Source: Parvibaculum sp045863935
Lineage (GTDB): Bacteria > Pseudomonadota > Alphaproteobacteria > Parvibaculales > Parvibaculaceae
Direction of reading: 5' to 3'
NCBI RefSeq assembly: GCF_045863935.1
Contig: NZ_BTVP01000015.1
Span: 16,653-80,652 of the forward strand
Length of the DNA: 64,000 nucleotides
Shown: one piece after another, positions 40,699 to 49,536 of the stretch
How positions within the stretch are numbered: the first letter of the stretch is position 1
Layout: the number at the start of each line of letters is the position of its first letter
Made by a program: the position numbers and the translations under genes
The notes under the pieces: model-generated
What the model was told of the DNA's origin: nothing
What the model saw: only the letters and a program-made list of their open reading frames with translations
The model's database searches: none

Positions 40699-42279
40699 CT
40701 ATTCGGCAGCTTGCGCCGGCGCGGGCGGCGCCCAGCGAAGCACCGGCTTGCGCGCCGCGCCCGTCTCGTCGAGCCTGCGGCGCGGTGACATGTAGGGCGC
40801 GCCGGTAAAGCGGTCCTTGTCGTTCGATCTGGCGGCACGGGCGAGGTCCTTCAGCGTCGCGATGAATAGATCGACGGCCTGTTTCGACTCCGTCTCCGTC
40901 GGTTCGATCAGCATCGCGCCATGGACGACCAGCGGGAAATACATGGTCATCGGATGGTAGCCTTCGTCGATCATCGCCTTGGCGAAATCGAGCGTCTCGA
41001 CGCCCGTGCCCTTCAGGAAGCGATCGTCGAAGAGCGCTTCGTGCATGCACGGGCCTTCGAAGGGCGCGGACAGATCGTCCTTCAGCGAGGCGAGCACGTA
41101 GTTCGCGTTCAGCACCGCGTCTTCCGCGACCTGCCGCAACCCGTCCGAGCCATGGCTCAGCATGTAGGAGAGTGCGCGCACGAACATACCCATCTGCCCG
41201 TGGAAGGCCGTCATGCGGCCGAAAGGCGTCGTGCCGTCGGCTTCTGCTTCACCTTCCGTCTCGACGAGGCGGAAACCGTCCTTGCCGTTCACGACATAGG
41301 GCAGCGGGGCAAAAGGCGCGAGCGCCTCGGAGAAGACCACCGGGCCCGCGCCCGGGCCGCCGCCGCCATGCGGCGTCGAGAAGGTCTTGTGCAGGTTGAT
41401 ATGCATGGCATCGACGCCGAGATCGCCCGGCCGCACCCGGCCGACGATGGCGTTGAAGTTCGCGCCGTCGCAGTAGAAATAGGCGCCTGCCTCGTGCACC
41501 GCATCGGCGATCTTCACGATATCGCGCTCGAAAAGACCGCAGGTGTTGGGGTTCGTCAGCATGATCGCCGCGACATCGGGCCCGAGCTTCGACTTGAAGG
41601 CTTCGAGATCGACGCGGCCTTCCTTCGTCGCCGGAATTGCGTCCACCTTGTAGCCGAGCAACGCGGCGGTCGCCGGGTTGGTGCCATGCGCCGATTCCGG
41701 CACGAGCACGCGCGTGCGGATATCGTCTTCGCCACGTGCGATGAGCGCGGCGCGGATCGCCATCATGCCGCACAGCTCGCCATGCGCGCCCGCCTTGGGC
41801 GAGAGCGTGACGCCCGGCATGCCCGTCAGTTCCTTCAACCAGTGTGCGAGTTCGCTCATCAGTTCGAGAGAGCCCTGCACCGTCTGCTGCGGTTGCAGCG
41901 GATGAACGTCGCTGATGCCCGGAAGCCGCGCCATCTTCTCGTTGAGGCGCGGGTTGTGCTTCATCGTGCAGGAGCCGAGCGGATAAAGACCCGCATCGAT
42001 CGAATAGTTCTTGGCGGAAAGCCGCACGAAGTGGCGCATCACCTCCGGCTCGGACACACGGGCAAGACCGATCCGGCCCTGCCGTTCGAAATTACCGAGA
42101 TGCGAGGTGAACTCGCCCGGATCGTCGAAATCGACACCGCAGGCACCCGGATTGTCGAGTTCGAAGAGAAGCGGCTCTTCATGCTCCAGCGCCCGGTTGC
42201 CCGTGAAGGTCTCGCGCGCGCCGGCGGCGCCCGCGCCGTCGATTGAGGTCGGACGGCCCTGTTTGTTCATGCCGGACAT
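40699..42279 (-). CDS. gcvPB: Glycine dehydrogenase (decarboxylating) subunit 2
   Basis: The PLP-binding half of the split P-protein of the glycine cleavage system, 526 aa. The lysine that binds PLP is in HINLHKTFSTPHGGGGPGAGP. Other conserved parts are YPLGSCTMKHNPRLNEKMARLPG and SAHGTNPATAALLGYKV. With subunit 1 it decarboxylates glycine and passes the aminomethyl group to GcvH. Its ATG follows the gcvPA stop directly (TAGATG). It is the last intact gene of the riboswitch-controlled operon gcvT-H-PA-PB. Confidence 0.98.
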   Translation of the reverse strand: MSGMNKQGRPTSIDGAGAAGARETFTGNRALEHEEPLLFELDNPGACGVDFDDPGEFTSHLGNFERQGRIGLARVSEPEVMRHFVRLSAKNYSIDAGLYPLGSCTMKHNPRLNEKMARLPGISDVHPLQPQQTVQGSLELMSELAHWLKELTGMPGVTLSPKAGAHGELCGMMAIRAALIARGEDDIRTRVLVPESAHGTNPATAALLGYKVDAIPATKEGRVDLEAFKSKLGPDVAAIMLTNPNTCGLFERDIVKIADAVHEAGAYFYCDGANFNAIVGRVRPGDLGVDAMHINLHKTFSTPHGGGGPGAGPVVFSEALAPFAPLPYVVNGKDGFRLVETEGEAEADGTTPFGRMTAFHGQMGMFVRALSYMLSHGSDGLRQVAEDAVLNANYVLASLKDDLSAPFEGPCMHEALFDDRFLKGTGVETLDFAKAMIDEGYHPMTMYFPLVVHGAMLIEPTETESKQAVDLFIATLKDLARAARSNDKDRFTGAPYMSPRRRLDETGAARKPVLRWAPPAPAQAAE

Positions 42280-43626
42280 CTAGAGCACCTCCCTCAGCGC
42301 CGCCGCATAGGCCGCGCGATCCGCATCCGTGTTGATTTCCGTCGAGGCGACGATGAGAAGGTCTTCGACCTCCGCCGCGCCCGGCAGCAGCCGTGAAGCA
42401 GGCACACCGCCCAGCACACCCTTCTCCGCCAGCGCGTCGACCACGTCCGCCGCCGGTCTCGGCAGGCGCATCGTGAATTCGTTGAAGAAAGCCTTGTTCA
42501 GGATTTCGACGCCCGGCACCGCCGCAAGACGCTCGGCGAGCTTTACCGCCGCCGCATGGTTGATGCGGGCGAGTTGTCTGTAGCCGTCTTCGCCCAGAAG
42601 CGACATGTGGATCGTGAAGGCAAGGCAGCACAGGCCGGAATTGGTGCAGATGTTCGACGTTGCCTTTTCGCGGCGGATATGCTGTTCGCGCGTCGAAAGC
42701 GTCAGCACATAGCCGCGCTTACCATCCGCATCCACCGTCTCGCCGCAGAGGCGGCCCGGCATCTGGCGGACATATTTCTCGCGCGTGGCGAAGAGGCCGA
42801 CATAAGGTCCGCCGAAATTGAGGCCGTTGCCGATCGACTGGCCCTCGCCGACCACGATGTCGGCGCCCATCTCGCCGGGCGGCGTCACGGCGCCCAGCGA
42901 GACGATCTCCGGAACCACGGCAATCAGCAGCGCGCCTTTTGCATGGGCCGCTTCAGCGATCGGCCTGAGATCGTGCAGTTCACCGAAGAAGCCCGGCGTC
43001 TGCACGACAACGCAGCTCGTTTCGTCCGTGATGCGGGAGATGATGTCTTCGTTCAGCCCCGGCAGCGCGGGCGGCATGGTTTCGACCTGATAGTCCGCGA
43101 AATCCGACAGGTTGCGAACGACGGCCGCATACTGAGGATGAAGCGTACCGGAGAGCACAGCCTTGCGCCGCTTCGTCACGCGATGCGCCATCAGCACGGC
43201 CTCGCCGCAACCGGTCGAACCGTCATACATGGAGGCATTCGCCACATCCATGCCGGTGATCATCGCGACCTGGGTCTGGAACTCGAAGAGATATTGCAGC
43301 GTTCCTTGCGAGATTTCCGGCTGATAAGGAGTGTAGGAGGTCAAAAACTCCGAACGCTGGATCAGATGATCCACCGTTGCCGGCACGTGATGGCGATAGG
43401 CGCCGCCGCCCACGAAGAAGGGAACGCTGCCCGCGGCCACATTCTTCGCCGCCATGCGTTCGAAAATGCGTTCGACCTCAAGCTCGCCCTTCCGGCGCGG
43501 CAGGTCCACCAAGCCATCGCGGCGCGCGCTTTCCGGCACGTCGCGGAACAATTCGTCGATGCCTTTCGCGCCGATGACGCCCAGCATTTCGCGCCGGTCG
43601 GTTTCGGTCAGGGGCAGATAACGCAT
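42280..43626 (-). CDS. gcvPA: Glycine dehydrogenase (decarboxylating) subunit 1
   Basis: The N-terminal half of the split P-protein, 448 aa, forming a heterotetramer with GcvPB. Typical motifs are MRYLPLTETDRREMLGVIGAKGIDELF at the N-terminus, GAYRHHVPATVDHLIQRSEFLTSYTPYQPEISQGTLQ, MTGMDVANASMYDGSTGCGEA, and TREQHIRREKATSNICTN. The split form is usual in many alphaproteobacteria and Gram-positives, while enterobacteria have one fused chain. 60 bases separate it from gcvH. Confidence 0.98.
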   Translation of the reverse strand: MRYLPLTETDRREMLGVIGAKGIDELFRDVPESARRDGLVDLPRRKGELEVERIFERMAAKNVAAGSVPFFVGGGAYRHHVPATVDHLIQRSEFLTSYTPYQPEISQGTLQYLFEFQTQVAMITGMDVANASMYDGSTGCGEAVLMAHRVTKRRKAVLSGTLHPQYAAVVRNLSDFADYQVETMPPALPGLNEDIISRITDETSCVVVQTPGFFGELHDLRPIAEAAHAKGALLIAVVPEIVSLGAVTPPGEMGADIVVGEGQSIGNGLNFGGPYVGLFATREKYVRQMPGRLCGETVDADGKRGYVLTLSTREQHIRREKATSNICTNSGLCCLAFTIHMSLLGEDGYRQLARINHAAAVKLAERLAAVPGVEILNKAFFNEFTMRLPRPAADVVDALAEKGVLGGVPASRLLPGAAEVEDLLIVASTEINTDADRAAYAAALREVL

Positions 43627-43686
43627 GATCGGACTTTCCTTTCGGGGGACGGCCCTTCGCCGTCCGGCGGATGCATTCCGGGAGCC

Positions 43687-44064
43687 CTACTGGAGGCTCT
43701 CCACAAATTCATTGTAGGCGGCTTCGTCCATAAGCTTGTCGAGCTCGGCGGGGTCGGAAAGGCGGAGCTTCACGAACCAGCCATCGCCCATCGCGTCTTC
43801 ATTGACGCCGGCGGGCGTCGTCTCGATGTCGCCATTCACGTCGACAACCTCGCCGCTCACGGGCGAATAGACTTCGCTCGCGGCCTTGACGCTTTCGACC
43901 ACCGCCGCTTCGTCGCCAGCGGCCAGTTCCTTGCCGACTTCCGGCAGCTCGACGAAAACAACGTCGCCAAGCTGCTCCTGCGCATAGTCGGTGATGCCAA
44001 TGGTCGCGATGTCTCCATCGACGCGCACCCACTCATGCTGATCCGTGTAGCGAATATCGCTCAT
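43687..44064 (-). CDS. gcvH: Glycine cleavage system H protein
   Basis: The lipoyl carrier of the glycine cleavage system, 125 aa. The lipoylated lysine is K60 in AAVVESVKAASEVYSPVSGEVV; YTDQHEWVRVDGD and TIGITDYAQEQLGDVVFVELPEVG are conserved. It shuttles the aminomethyl group between P, T and L proteins. 36 bases separate it from gcvT. Confidence 0.98.
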   Translation of the reverse strand: MSDIRYTDQHEWVRVDGDIATIGITDYAQEQLGDVVFVELPEVGKELAAGDEAAVVESVKAASEVYSPVSGEVVDVNGDIETTPAGVNEDAMGDGWFVKLRLSDPAELDKLMDEAAYNEFVESLQ

Positions 44065-44100
44065 GCCAATCCCCTGGTTCCTGTTAGCAGCCGCAAGGCC

Positions 44101-45237
44101 TCATTTGCCCGGCTTGTGAAAACGTTTCGTCACGAAGGGCATCGCCGCGACCTTCGCCGGACGCCCCTTCCCCCGTACCATCAGTTCGACGCCGGTATCG
44201 ACCTTCGCAAATCCGGCCTCGACATAGCCCATCGCGATCGGCCCGCCGACGCTCGGTCCATAGCCGCCGCTCGTCACAATGCCGATCTTCCTGCCCGACG
44301 CGTCGGTAATCTCCGTGCCTTCGCGGGCGGGCGCCTTTCCTTCCGGCAACAGGCCCACGCGCTTTCGCGATACGCCATTCGCGATCTGGTCCAGAATGAT
44401 CTCCGCGCCGGGGAAGTTTCCCTCCTCGCGGCGGCGCTTCGATATCGTCCAGGTGAGAGCGCCTTCGACGGGCGTCGTCGTCTCGTCGATATCGTGACCA
44501 TAGAGACAGAGCCCGGCTTCGAGGCGTAGCGAATCCCGCGCGCCAAGCCCGATGGGCTTCACCTCCGCCTCGCCGAGAAGCTTTTTTGTGAGCGCCACCG
44601 CATCCTTGTCGGCGACGGAAACCTCGTAACCGTCCTCGCCCGTGTAGCCGGAGCGGCTGACGATGCAGGGAAGGCCGGCGACGTTCATTTCCCTGCCGGT
44701 CATGAAAGCCTGATCCGCGGCGTCCGGCGCAATGCGCGCGAAGACCTCGGCCGCCTTCGGTCCCTGCAACGCGATCAGCGCGCGATCCTCGATGCGGCGA
44801 AGCGCGATGCCGCCGGGCAGATGTTTTTCGATGTGGGCGAAGTCGGCATCCTTGCAGGCCGCGTTCACGACGAGAAACAGAACGCCGTCCTTTTTCGTCC
44901 GCGTGACCATGAGGTCGTCGAGAATGCCGCCCTTCCCGTTCAGGAGAAGCGTATAGCGGATCGCGCCGGGGGCGAGATCGCGGATGTCGCCTGGCACAAG
45001 CGCCTCGAGCGCGACGGCAACGGCGCCATGGTCCGGACCTTCGAGCCAGGCCTGGCCCATATGCGACACGTCGAAGAGGCCGGCGGCCTCGCGGGTATGC
45101 AGATGTTCGGCCAGTACGCCGGAGGGATATTGCACCGGCATGTCATAGCCCGCGAAAGGCACCATCTTCGCGCCGAGCTCGACGTGGAGTGCGTGAAGGG
45201 GCGTCGTCTTCAGGGGACCGGCGGCGGGTTCCGACAT
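44101..45237 (-). CDS. gcvT: Aminomethyltransferase (glycine cleavage T protein)
   Basis: GcvT transfers the one-carbon unit from aminomethyl-lipoyl GcvH to tetrahydrofolate and releases ammonia. The protein has 378 aa. Family motifs are TTPLHALHVELGAKMVPFAGYDMPVQY, AGLFDVSHMGQ, the folate-binding SRSGYTGEDGYEVSV and LGARDSLRLEAGLCLYGHDI. The ATG at 45237 (MSEPAAGPLK) was chosen because the upstream sequence belongs to the riboswitch expression platform. It is the first gene of the operon. Confidence 0.97.
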   Translation of the reverse strand: MSEPAAGPLKTTPLHALHVELGAKMVPFAGYDMPVQYPSGVLAEHLHTREAAGLFDVSHMGQAWLEGPDHGAVAVALEALVPGDIRDLAPGAIRYTLLLNGKGGILDDLMVTRTKKDGVLFLVVNAACKDADFAHIEKHLPGGIALRRIEDRALIALQGPKAAEVFARIAPDAADQAFMTGREMNVAGLPCIVSRSGYTGEDGYEVSVADKDAVALTKKLLGEAEVKPIGLGARDSLRLEAGLCLYGHDIDETTTPVEGALTWTISKRRREEGNFPGAEIILDQIANGVSRKRVGLLPEGKAPAREGTEITDASGRKIGIVTSGGYGPSVGGPIAMGYVEAGFAKVDTGVELMVRGKGRPAKVAAMPFVTKRFHKPGK

Positions 45238-45324
45238 TGGGCTTCCAGGTTCTTCCCCGCTCGGGGAAACAAATGCGAATCGAGATGGACCGCCACTCGG
45301 CGAATTGCTCCGCCTGCGGCGCCC

Positions 45325-45530
45325 CACTCTGTCGCTGAACCTGAGAGATTTCGCGTCGAACCAAAACGAGGCCCGCCGCTTACGCCCTTCGGTGAGGCCA
45401 GATTATCGCGTCTGACCTGCTTTCCAGAGATTCATCCCCCTGCGGTCCTTTGTGCCTGAGAGTTTCCGGGGCGGTTGCTCCTTCGGCGCCGGGGTGCTGC
45501 ACATAATGCAGTCCCGGTCTCTCCCGCAGG
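45325..45530 (-). ncRNA. Tandem glycine riboswitch upstream of gcvT
   Basis: Two consecutive glycine aptamers are recognisable on the minus strand. Aptamer 1 (about 45440-45530) begins GGGAGAGACCGGG and contains GCGCCGAAGGAGCAACCGC followed by AAACTCTCAGGCAC. Aptamer 2 (about 45325-45425) begins TCTGGAAAGC, then CACCGAAGGGCGTAAGCGGC and AAATCTCTCAGGTTC, ending with GACAGAG. The 'CCGAAGG...CTCTCAGG' pair per aptamer is the family signature. The ~90 bases to the gcvT ATG form the expression platform; it includes the hairpin TTCCCC-gagc-GGGGAA (45254-45269) near the start and no T-run terminator, so translational control is more likely. It turns on glycine cleavage when glycine is abundant. Confidence 0.96.
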
Positions 45531-45550
45531 GTTCGTCTGTATGTTTCCGG

Positions 45551-45578
45551 ATCATATGGACCGGCCCGCCAGAGTCAA
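45551..45578 (-). promoter_or_regulatory. Promoter of the gcv operon
   Basis: On the minus strand TTGACT (45573-45578), a 16-base spacer, then TATGAT (45551-45556), close to consensus. It is about 20-25 bases before the first riboswitch aptamer. The -35 overlaps a GANTC site (GACTC, 45572-45576), so CcrM methylation could affect it. The rest of the 395-bp gap 45238-45632 is riboswitch and platform. Confidence 0.75.
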
Positions 45579-45632
45579 ATGGCATCACGAGCCGGCGCCG
45601 CGGAAGGCGCCAAAAAGCGCCGTTTTCGGGGC

Positions 45633-46244
45633 TTAACGGATCGGGTTGTAGGAAACGCGGCGGTTGTATTCGAGCTGTTCCGGCGTCAGCTGGAAGCCCA
45701 CCAGAATCTGGTAGATGCTGCCATCGGCCTGGCCGCCATAGGGCAGCACCGTACCATCCACCGTTTTCACGAATCGTACTTGCCGCTGCCCGGGTTCGAA
45801 GACCACCGGCACCTCATAGACCTGCTTCTTGTCGAAGGCGCTATAGCGGCGCGTCACGGCGACGAAGGTATTGAGGGTCAGCTCGCGGGACTGCGCGGCG
45901 GGTCCGATTTCGGCAATGCCGTCGAAGGCGAGGTCGACGGTGATGGTCGACTCGTCGATATCGTATTCGCATTTCGATACGACCTTGCCGATCTCCGCCC
46001 TGGCGACCACATCGGTCAGGTCCGCGCCGGAACCCGAAAGCAGGGTCACATGGTCCGTCTCGTTGAGAACGCCGACGGCGGGACAAGGGTAAAGCGTGGT
46101 GCCGCCCGTCTTGGTGCCGCCACCGCCGCCGAACCAGCTGCAACCGCCAAGGGCGAGCGCGGCGAGAACGGCAAGTACGGGCATGGCCCGGCCAGTGCGG
46201 GAAGCGAGAGTCGTCGGGCAGCTCGGCGCGGGCGAAAACGGCAT
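45633..46244 (-). CDS. Lipoprotein of unknown function
   Basis: A 203-aa protein with a lipoprotein signal (RAMPVLAVLAALALGGC, lipobox Cys about residue 35) followed by a glycine-rich linker and a domain of about 150 residues rich in beta strands, with ADLTDVVARAEIGKVVSKCEYD, STITVDLAFDG, VTRRYSAFDKKQVYEVPVVFEPG and LTPEQLEYNRRVSYNPIR. Proteins of this kind beside the ispH/thrB region occur in other alphaproteobacteria; the function is not known to me. An internal ATG (46184) would give a shorter signal without basic residues and is less likely. Confidence 0.78.
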   Translation of the reverse strand: MPFSPAPSCPTTLASRTGRAMPVLAVLAALALGGCSWFGGGGGTKTGGTTLYPCPAVGVLNETDHVTLLSGSGADLTDVVARAEIGKVVSKCEYDIDESTITVDLAFDGIAEIGPAAQSRELTLNTFVAVTRRYSAFDKKQVYEVPVVFEPGQRQVRFVKTVDGTVLPYGGQADGSIYQILVGFQLTPEQLEYNRRVSYNPIR

Positions 46245-46302
46245 CTGTGGTTCACTCGATCTGTTGGCGGTCTGTTAGCGCAGCGGGGTGGCAGGGGCTT
46301 TC

Positions 46303-46331
46303 TTGACTTTCCCTTGGCGGCCCCCTCTATT
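46303..46331 (+). promoter_or_regulatory. Predicted promoter of ispH-thrB-rnhA
   Basis: TTGACT (46303-46308), 17-base spacer, TCTATT (46326-46331), about 200 bases before the ispH ATG in the 284-bp divergent gap 46245-46528. Two GANTC sites lie downstream (46380, 46429) in the leader. Nothing else was recognised in the leader. Confidence 0.45.
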
Positions 46332-46528
46332 ACCGCCATAAACGGTCTCGAAAGCCTTGCATTTCATAAGGTTAGTCGAGACTCGGGACCGGCCCCGGCA
46401 GCGCGCAAACTCTATCGGAGTGGTCCCGGAGTCACAAGGCGGACGAATGCGCCCGCGGGGGCCGTGAAGCCGGCTCCCGGCGGGCGGCACGAGGCGCAAT
46501 CCCCGAGAACGGCACCCCGAGAACCGAT

Positions 46529-47485
46529 ATGAGCGAGACACACGCAAAGCCCCCTCTGACGCTGCTCCTTGCGAGCCCGCGCGGCTTCTGCGCAGGGGTC
46601 GACCGCGCCATCCAGATCGTCGAACTCGCCATCGAGAAATACGGCCCGCCCGTCTATGTCCGCCACGAGATCGTCCACAATCGCTATGTCGTGGAGGAGC
46701 TCGAACGCAAGGGTGCGATCTTCGTCGAGGAGCTCGACGAGGTGCCCGCGGGCGCGAAGGTCATCTTCTCCGCTCATGGCGTGCCGAAATCCGTGCCTGC
46801 CGAGGCACAATCCCGCGAACTCTTCTATCTCGACGCAACCTGCCCTCTCGTATCCAAGGTACATGTGGAAGCCGAGCGGCTCCACAATCGCGGTCTCCAG
46901 ATTCTGCTGATCGGCCATGCGGGACACCCGGAAGTCATCGGCACGATGGGGCAACTGCCGGAGGGCGCCGTGAGCCTCATCGAGACCCTGGCCGACGCAG
47001 AGGCCATCGCACCGGCCGACCCGGACAAGCTCGCCTTCGTGACGCAGACGACGCTTTCGGTCGACGACACGGCGGAGATCGTCGCAACGCTTCGCCGCCG
47101 CTTTCCTTCGATTGCCGGTCCGCGCAAGGAAGACATCTGCTACGCGACGACGAACCGGCAGGAAGCGGTGAAGAGCATCGCCCCGCATGTCGATGCCATG
47201 CTCGTCATCGGCGCGCCCAATTCCTCGAACTCCATGCGCCTCGTGGAAGTCGCCGAGCGCGCGGGCTGTCCCCATGCCGCGCTCGTGCAGCGCGCGGGCG
47301 ACATCGACTGGGTGGCTCTCGGCACACCTGCAACCGTGGGCCTGACCGCCGGCGCGAGCGCACCGGAAGTGCTCGTGGAAGAAGTGATCGACGCATTCCG
47401 GCAACATTTCAGCGTGACGGTCGAAACGACGTCCGTCCGGCGCGAATCCGTGCAGTTCAAGCTGCCGCGCGCGCTCGCCGTCTGA
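46529..47485 (+). CDS. ispH: 4-hydroxy-3-methylbut-2-enyl diphosphate reductase
   Basis: IspH (LytB) makes IPP and DMAPP from HMBPP in the last step of the MEP pathway. The protein has 318 aa. The three cysteines that bind the Fe-S cluster are in SPRGFCAGVDRAI, LDATCPLVSKVH and ERAGCPHAALV; YVRHEIVHNRYVVEEL and VIFSAHGVPKSV are characteristic, and TQTTLS and IGAPNSSNSMRLVE follow. thrB starts 10 bases downstream, so ispH-thrB-rnhA form an operon. Confidence 0.98.
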   Translation: MSETHAKPPLTLLLASPRGFCAGVDRAIQIVELAIEKYGPPVYVRHEIVHNRYVVEELERKGAIFVEELDEVPAGAKVIFSAHGVPKSVPAEAQSRELFYLDATCPLVSKVHVEAERLHNRGLQILLIGHAGHPEVIGTMGQLPEGAVSLIETLADAEAIAPADPDKLAFVTQTTLSVDDTAEIVATLRRRFPSIAGPRKEDICYATTNRQEAVKSIAPHVDAMLVIGAPNSSNSMRLVEVAERAGCPHAALVQRAGDIDWVALGTPATVGLTAGASAPEVLVEEVIDAFRQHFSVTVETTSVRRESVQFKLPRALAV

Positions 47486-47495
47486 CGGGGGAAAG

Positions 47496-48461
47496 ATGGC
47501 CGTCTATACCGAAGTGCCAGACGAGGAACTCGAAGCCTTCCTCGCCAATTACGACATTGGCGGGCTACTCTCCTACAAGGGCATCGCCGAGGGCGTCGAG
47601 AATTCCAACTACATGCTGCACACCGACAAGGGCGTCTATTTCCTGACGCTCTATGAAAAACGCGTGGCGGCCAGCGACCTCCCCTTCTTTCTGGGGCTGA
47701 TGAACCATCTCGCCGCGAACGGCATCAATTGCCCGACGCCGATCCGCAACCTGAAGGGCGAGATGCTGGGAGAGCTGGCGGGGCGGCCCGCCGCCATCAT
47801 CGGGTTTCTCGAAGGCGTGCATGTGCGCCGGCCGCAGCCGCGCCATTGCGTCGAGGTCGGACGTGCGCTCGCGCAGATGCACCTCGCCGGAGAGGACTTC
47901 GGGCTCCAACGCCCGAACGCGCTCAATGTCGATGGCTGGGGGCCGCTGTTCGATTCATGCCGGGCGGGCATCGACGGCTATATGCCGGGGCTCGCGCAGG
48001 AGCTCGACCGGGAGCTTGCGGATTTGATGCGCGACTGGCCGCGCGACCTGCCGTCCGGCGTCATCCATGCGGATCTCTTTCCCGACAACGTCTTCTTCAT
48101 CGGCGACCGGCTGTCGGGCCTCATCGATTTCTATTTCGCCTGCAACGATGCCTTCGCCTACGATCTTGCGATCTGCCTCAATGCCTGGTGCTTCGAGAGC
48201 GACGGCTCCTTCAACATCACCAAGGCGCGGGGCCTTCTGCAAGCCTATACGCAGGTGCGCCCGCTGGAGGCGAAAGAGCTTGCATCGCTTCCCCTTCTCG
48301 CGCGGGGTTCGGCCATGCGCTTCCTGCTGACAAGGCTCTATGACTGGATCAACCATCCACCGGGAGCCTTCGTGCAGCCCAAGAATCCGCGAGAATATCT
48401 CACACGGCTGCGCTTTCACCGCACCGTCACCTCGCCCGCTGGCTATGGGCTCGACGTATGA
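47496..48461 (+). CDS. thrB: Homoserine kinase (aminoglycoside phosphotransferase-like type)
   Basis: This homoserine kinase has the choline-kinase/APH fold used by many alphaproteobacteria rather than the GHMP type. The 321-aa protein shows YKGIAEGVENSNYMLHTDKGVYFLTLYE (N-lobe), the catalytic loop GVIHADLFPDNVFF (HxDxxxxN) and LIDFYFACNDAFAYDLAICLNAW (metal-binding Asp). It phosphorylates homoserine in threonine synthesis; thrC lies 8 kb away on the other strand. Its stop overlaps rnhA (ATGA). Confidence 0.95.
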   Translation: MAVYTEVPDEELEAFLANYDIGGLLSYKGIAEGVENSNYMLHTDKGVYFLTLYEKRVAASDLPFFLGLMNHLAANGINCPTPIRNLKGEMLGELAGRPAAIIGFLEGVHVRRPQPRHCVEVGRALAQMHLAGEDFGLQRPNALNVDGWGPLFDSCRAGIDGYMPGLAQELDRELADLMRDWPRDLPSGVIHADLFPDNVFFIGDRLSGLIDFYFACNDAFAYDLAICLNAWCFESDGSFNITKARGLLQAYTQVRPLEAKELASLPLLARGSAMRFLLTRLYDWINHPPGAFVQPKNPREYLTRLRFHRTVTSPAGYGLDV

Positions 48462-48907
48462 GCGATGCCGTCGATCTCTATACGGACGGTGCCTGCTCCG
48501 GCAATCCGGGGCCGGGCGGTTGGGGCGTGCTCATGCTCTACAAGGGCAATGAGAAGGAACTCTGCGGCGGCGAGCCCGCGACCACCAACAACCGCATGGA
48601 ACTCATGGCCGCGATCCAGGGCCTTGAATCTTTGAATCGCGGCGTGAGGGTGCGCGTCCACACCGATTCCACCTATGTGAAGGACGGCATCACCAAGTGG
48701 ATTCACGGCTGGAAAAAAAATGGCTGGAAGAACGCCCAGAAGAAGCCGGTCAAGAATGCCGAACTCTGGCAGCGCCTCGAAACCGCGATCGAGCGGCATG
48801 ATGTGTCGTGGCACTGGGTGAAGGGCCATTCCGATCATCCGGAAAACGACCGCGCCGACGCCCTCGCGCGTCAGGGCATGGCGCCCTATCTCTCGAAGCT
48901 GAAATGA
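48458..48907 (+). CDS. rnhA: Ribonuclease HI
   Basis: RNase HI degrades the RNA of RNA-DNA hybrids. The 149-aa protein has the catalytic DEDD residues in VDLYTDGACSGNPGPGGWGV (D), NNRMELMAAIQGL (E), VHTDSTYVKDGITKWIHGWKKNGWK (D), and WVKGHSDHPENDRADALAR (H and D). It overlaps thrB by four bases and ends at a bidirectional terminator. Confidence 0.98.
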   Translation: MSDAVDLYTDGACSGNPGPGGWGVLMLYKGNEKELCGGEPATTNNRMELMAAIQGLESLNRGVRVRVHTDSTYVKDGITKWIHGWKKNGWKNAQKKPVKNAELWQRLETAIERHDVSWHWVKGHSDHPENDRADALARQGMAPYLSKLK

Positions 48908-48933
48908 AAAGGCCCCGCCGGAGCGGGGCCTTT
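48908..48933. terminator. Bidirectional intrinsic terminator between rnhA and the peroxiredoxin gene
   Basis: AAAGGCCCCGC (48908-48918), loop CGGA, GCGGGGCCTTT (48923-48933). The T run follows on the plus strand and a matching A run precedes (TTTT on the minus strand), so it serves both convergent genes. Confidence 0.9.
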
Positions 48934-48953
48934 CTGCATTCATGCGCCGCCGC

Positions 48954-49442
48954 TCAGCTCAACTGCTGCAGCATCGTCTCGGCGCCGGAGACCTTCGCCT
49001 CGCCGGGGTTCGGCTCCTTGTTGAGGCTCTTCACCACGCCGTCGTCGACAAGCATCGAATAGCGCAGCGACCGCGTGCCCATGCCGAAGCCCGAACCGTC
49101 GAAGTCGAGGCCGAGCGCCTTCGTGAAGTCGCCATTGCCGTCGCCGAGCATCGTCACGTCGCTGCCCGCGCCCTGCTGCTTGCCCCAGGCGTCCATGACG
49201 AAGGCATCGTTGACCGACAGGCAGACGATTTCGTCCACGCCCTTGCCCTTGATGTCGCCCGAGGACTTGATGAAGCCCGGCAGGTGCTGGTTCGAGCAGG
49301 TCGGCGTGAAGGCGCCCGGCAGCGCGAACACCACCACCTTGCGGCCCTTGAAGAGCTCGCCGGTCTTCACCGGCGCGGGGCCCTTGTCCGTCATCTTCAT
49401 AAGGGTCGCTTCGGGAATCCTGTCACCCACCTTGATGGCCAT
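48954..49442 (-). CDS. Peroxiredoxin (Prx5/AhpE-like, 1-Cys type)
   Basis: A 162-aa peroxiredoxin of the Prx5 group. The peroxidatic cysteine is C49 in VVVFALPGAFTPTCSNQHLPGF. GVDEIVCLSVNDAFVMDAWGK, then LGLDFDGSGFGMGTRSLRYSMLVDDGVVK are conserved in the family. It reduces hydrogen peroxide or alkyl peroxides in the cytosol, perhaps with glutathione or glutaredoxin as reductant. The ATG at 49442 follows AGGAAG. Confidence 0.95.
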   Translation of the reverse strand: MAIKVGDRIPEATLMKMTDKGPAPVKTGELFKGRKVVVFALPGAFTPTCSNQHLPGFIKSSGDIKGKGVDEIVCLSVNDAFVMDAWGKQQGAGSDVTMLGDGNGDFTKALGLDFDGSGFGMGTRSLRYSMLVDDGVVKSLNKEPNPGEAKVSGAETMLQQLS

Positions 49443-49536
49443 ATGAGCTTCCTCCTGATCTGCGGCGCGCCGCCGCGGCGCGCGATGTTGGCGGCATTAA
49501 AGCCTTAAATGCCTTCCCTTGCCAGTCCGGCGCGGG

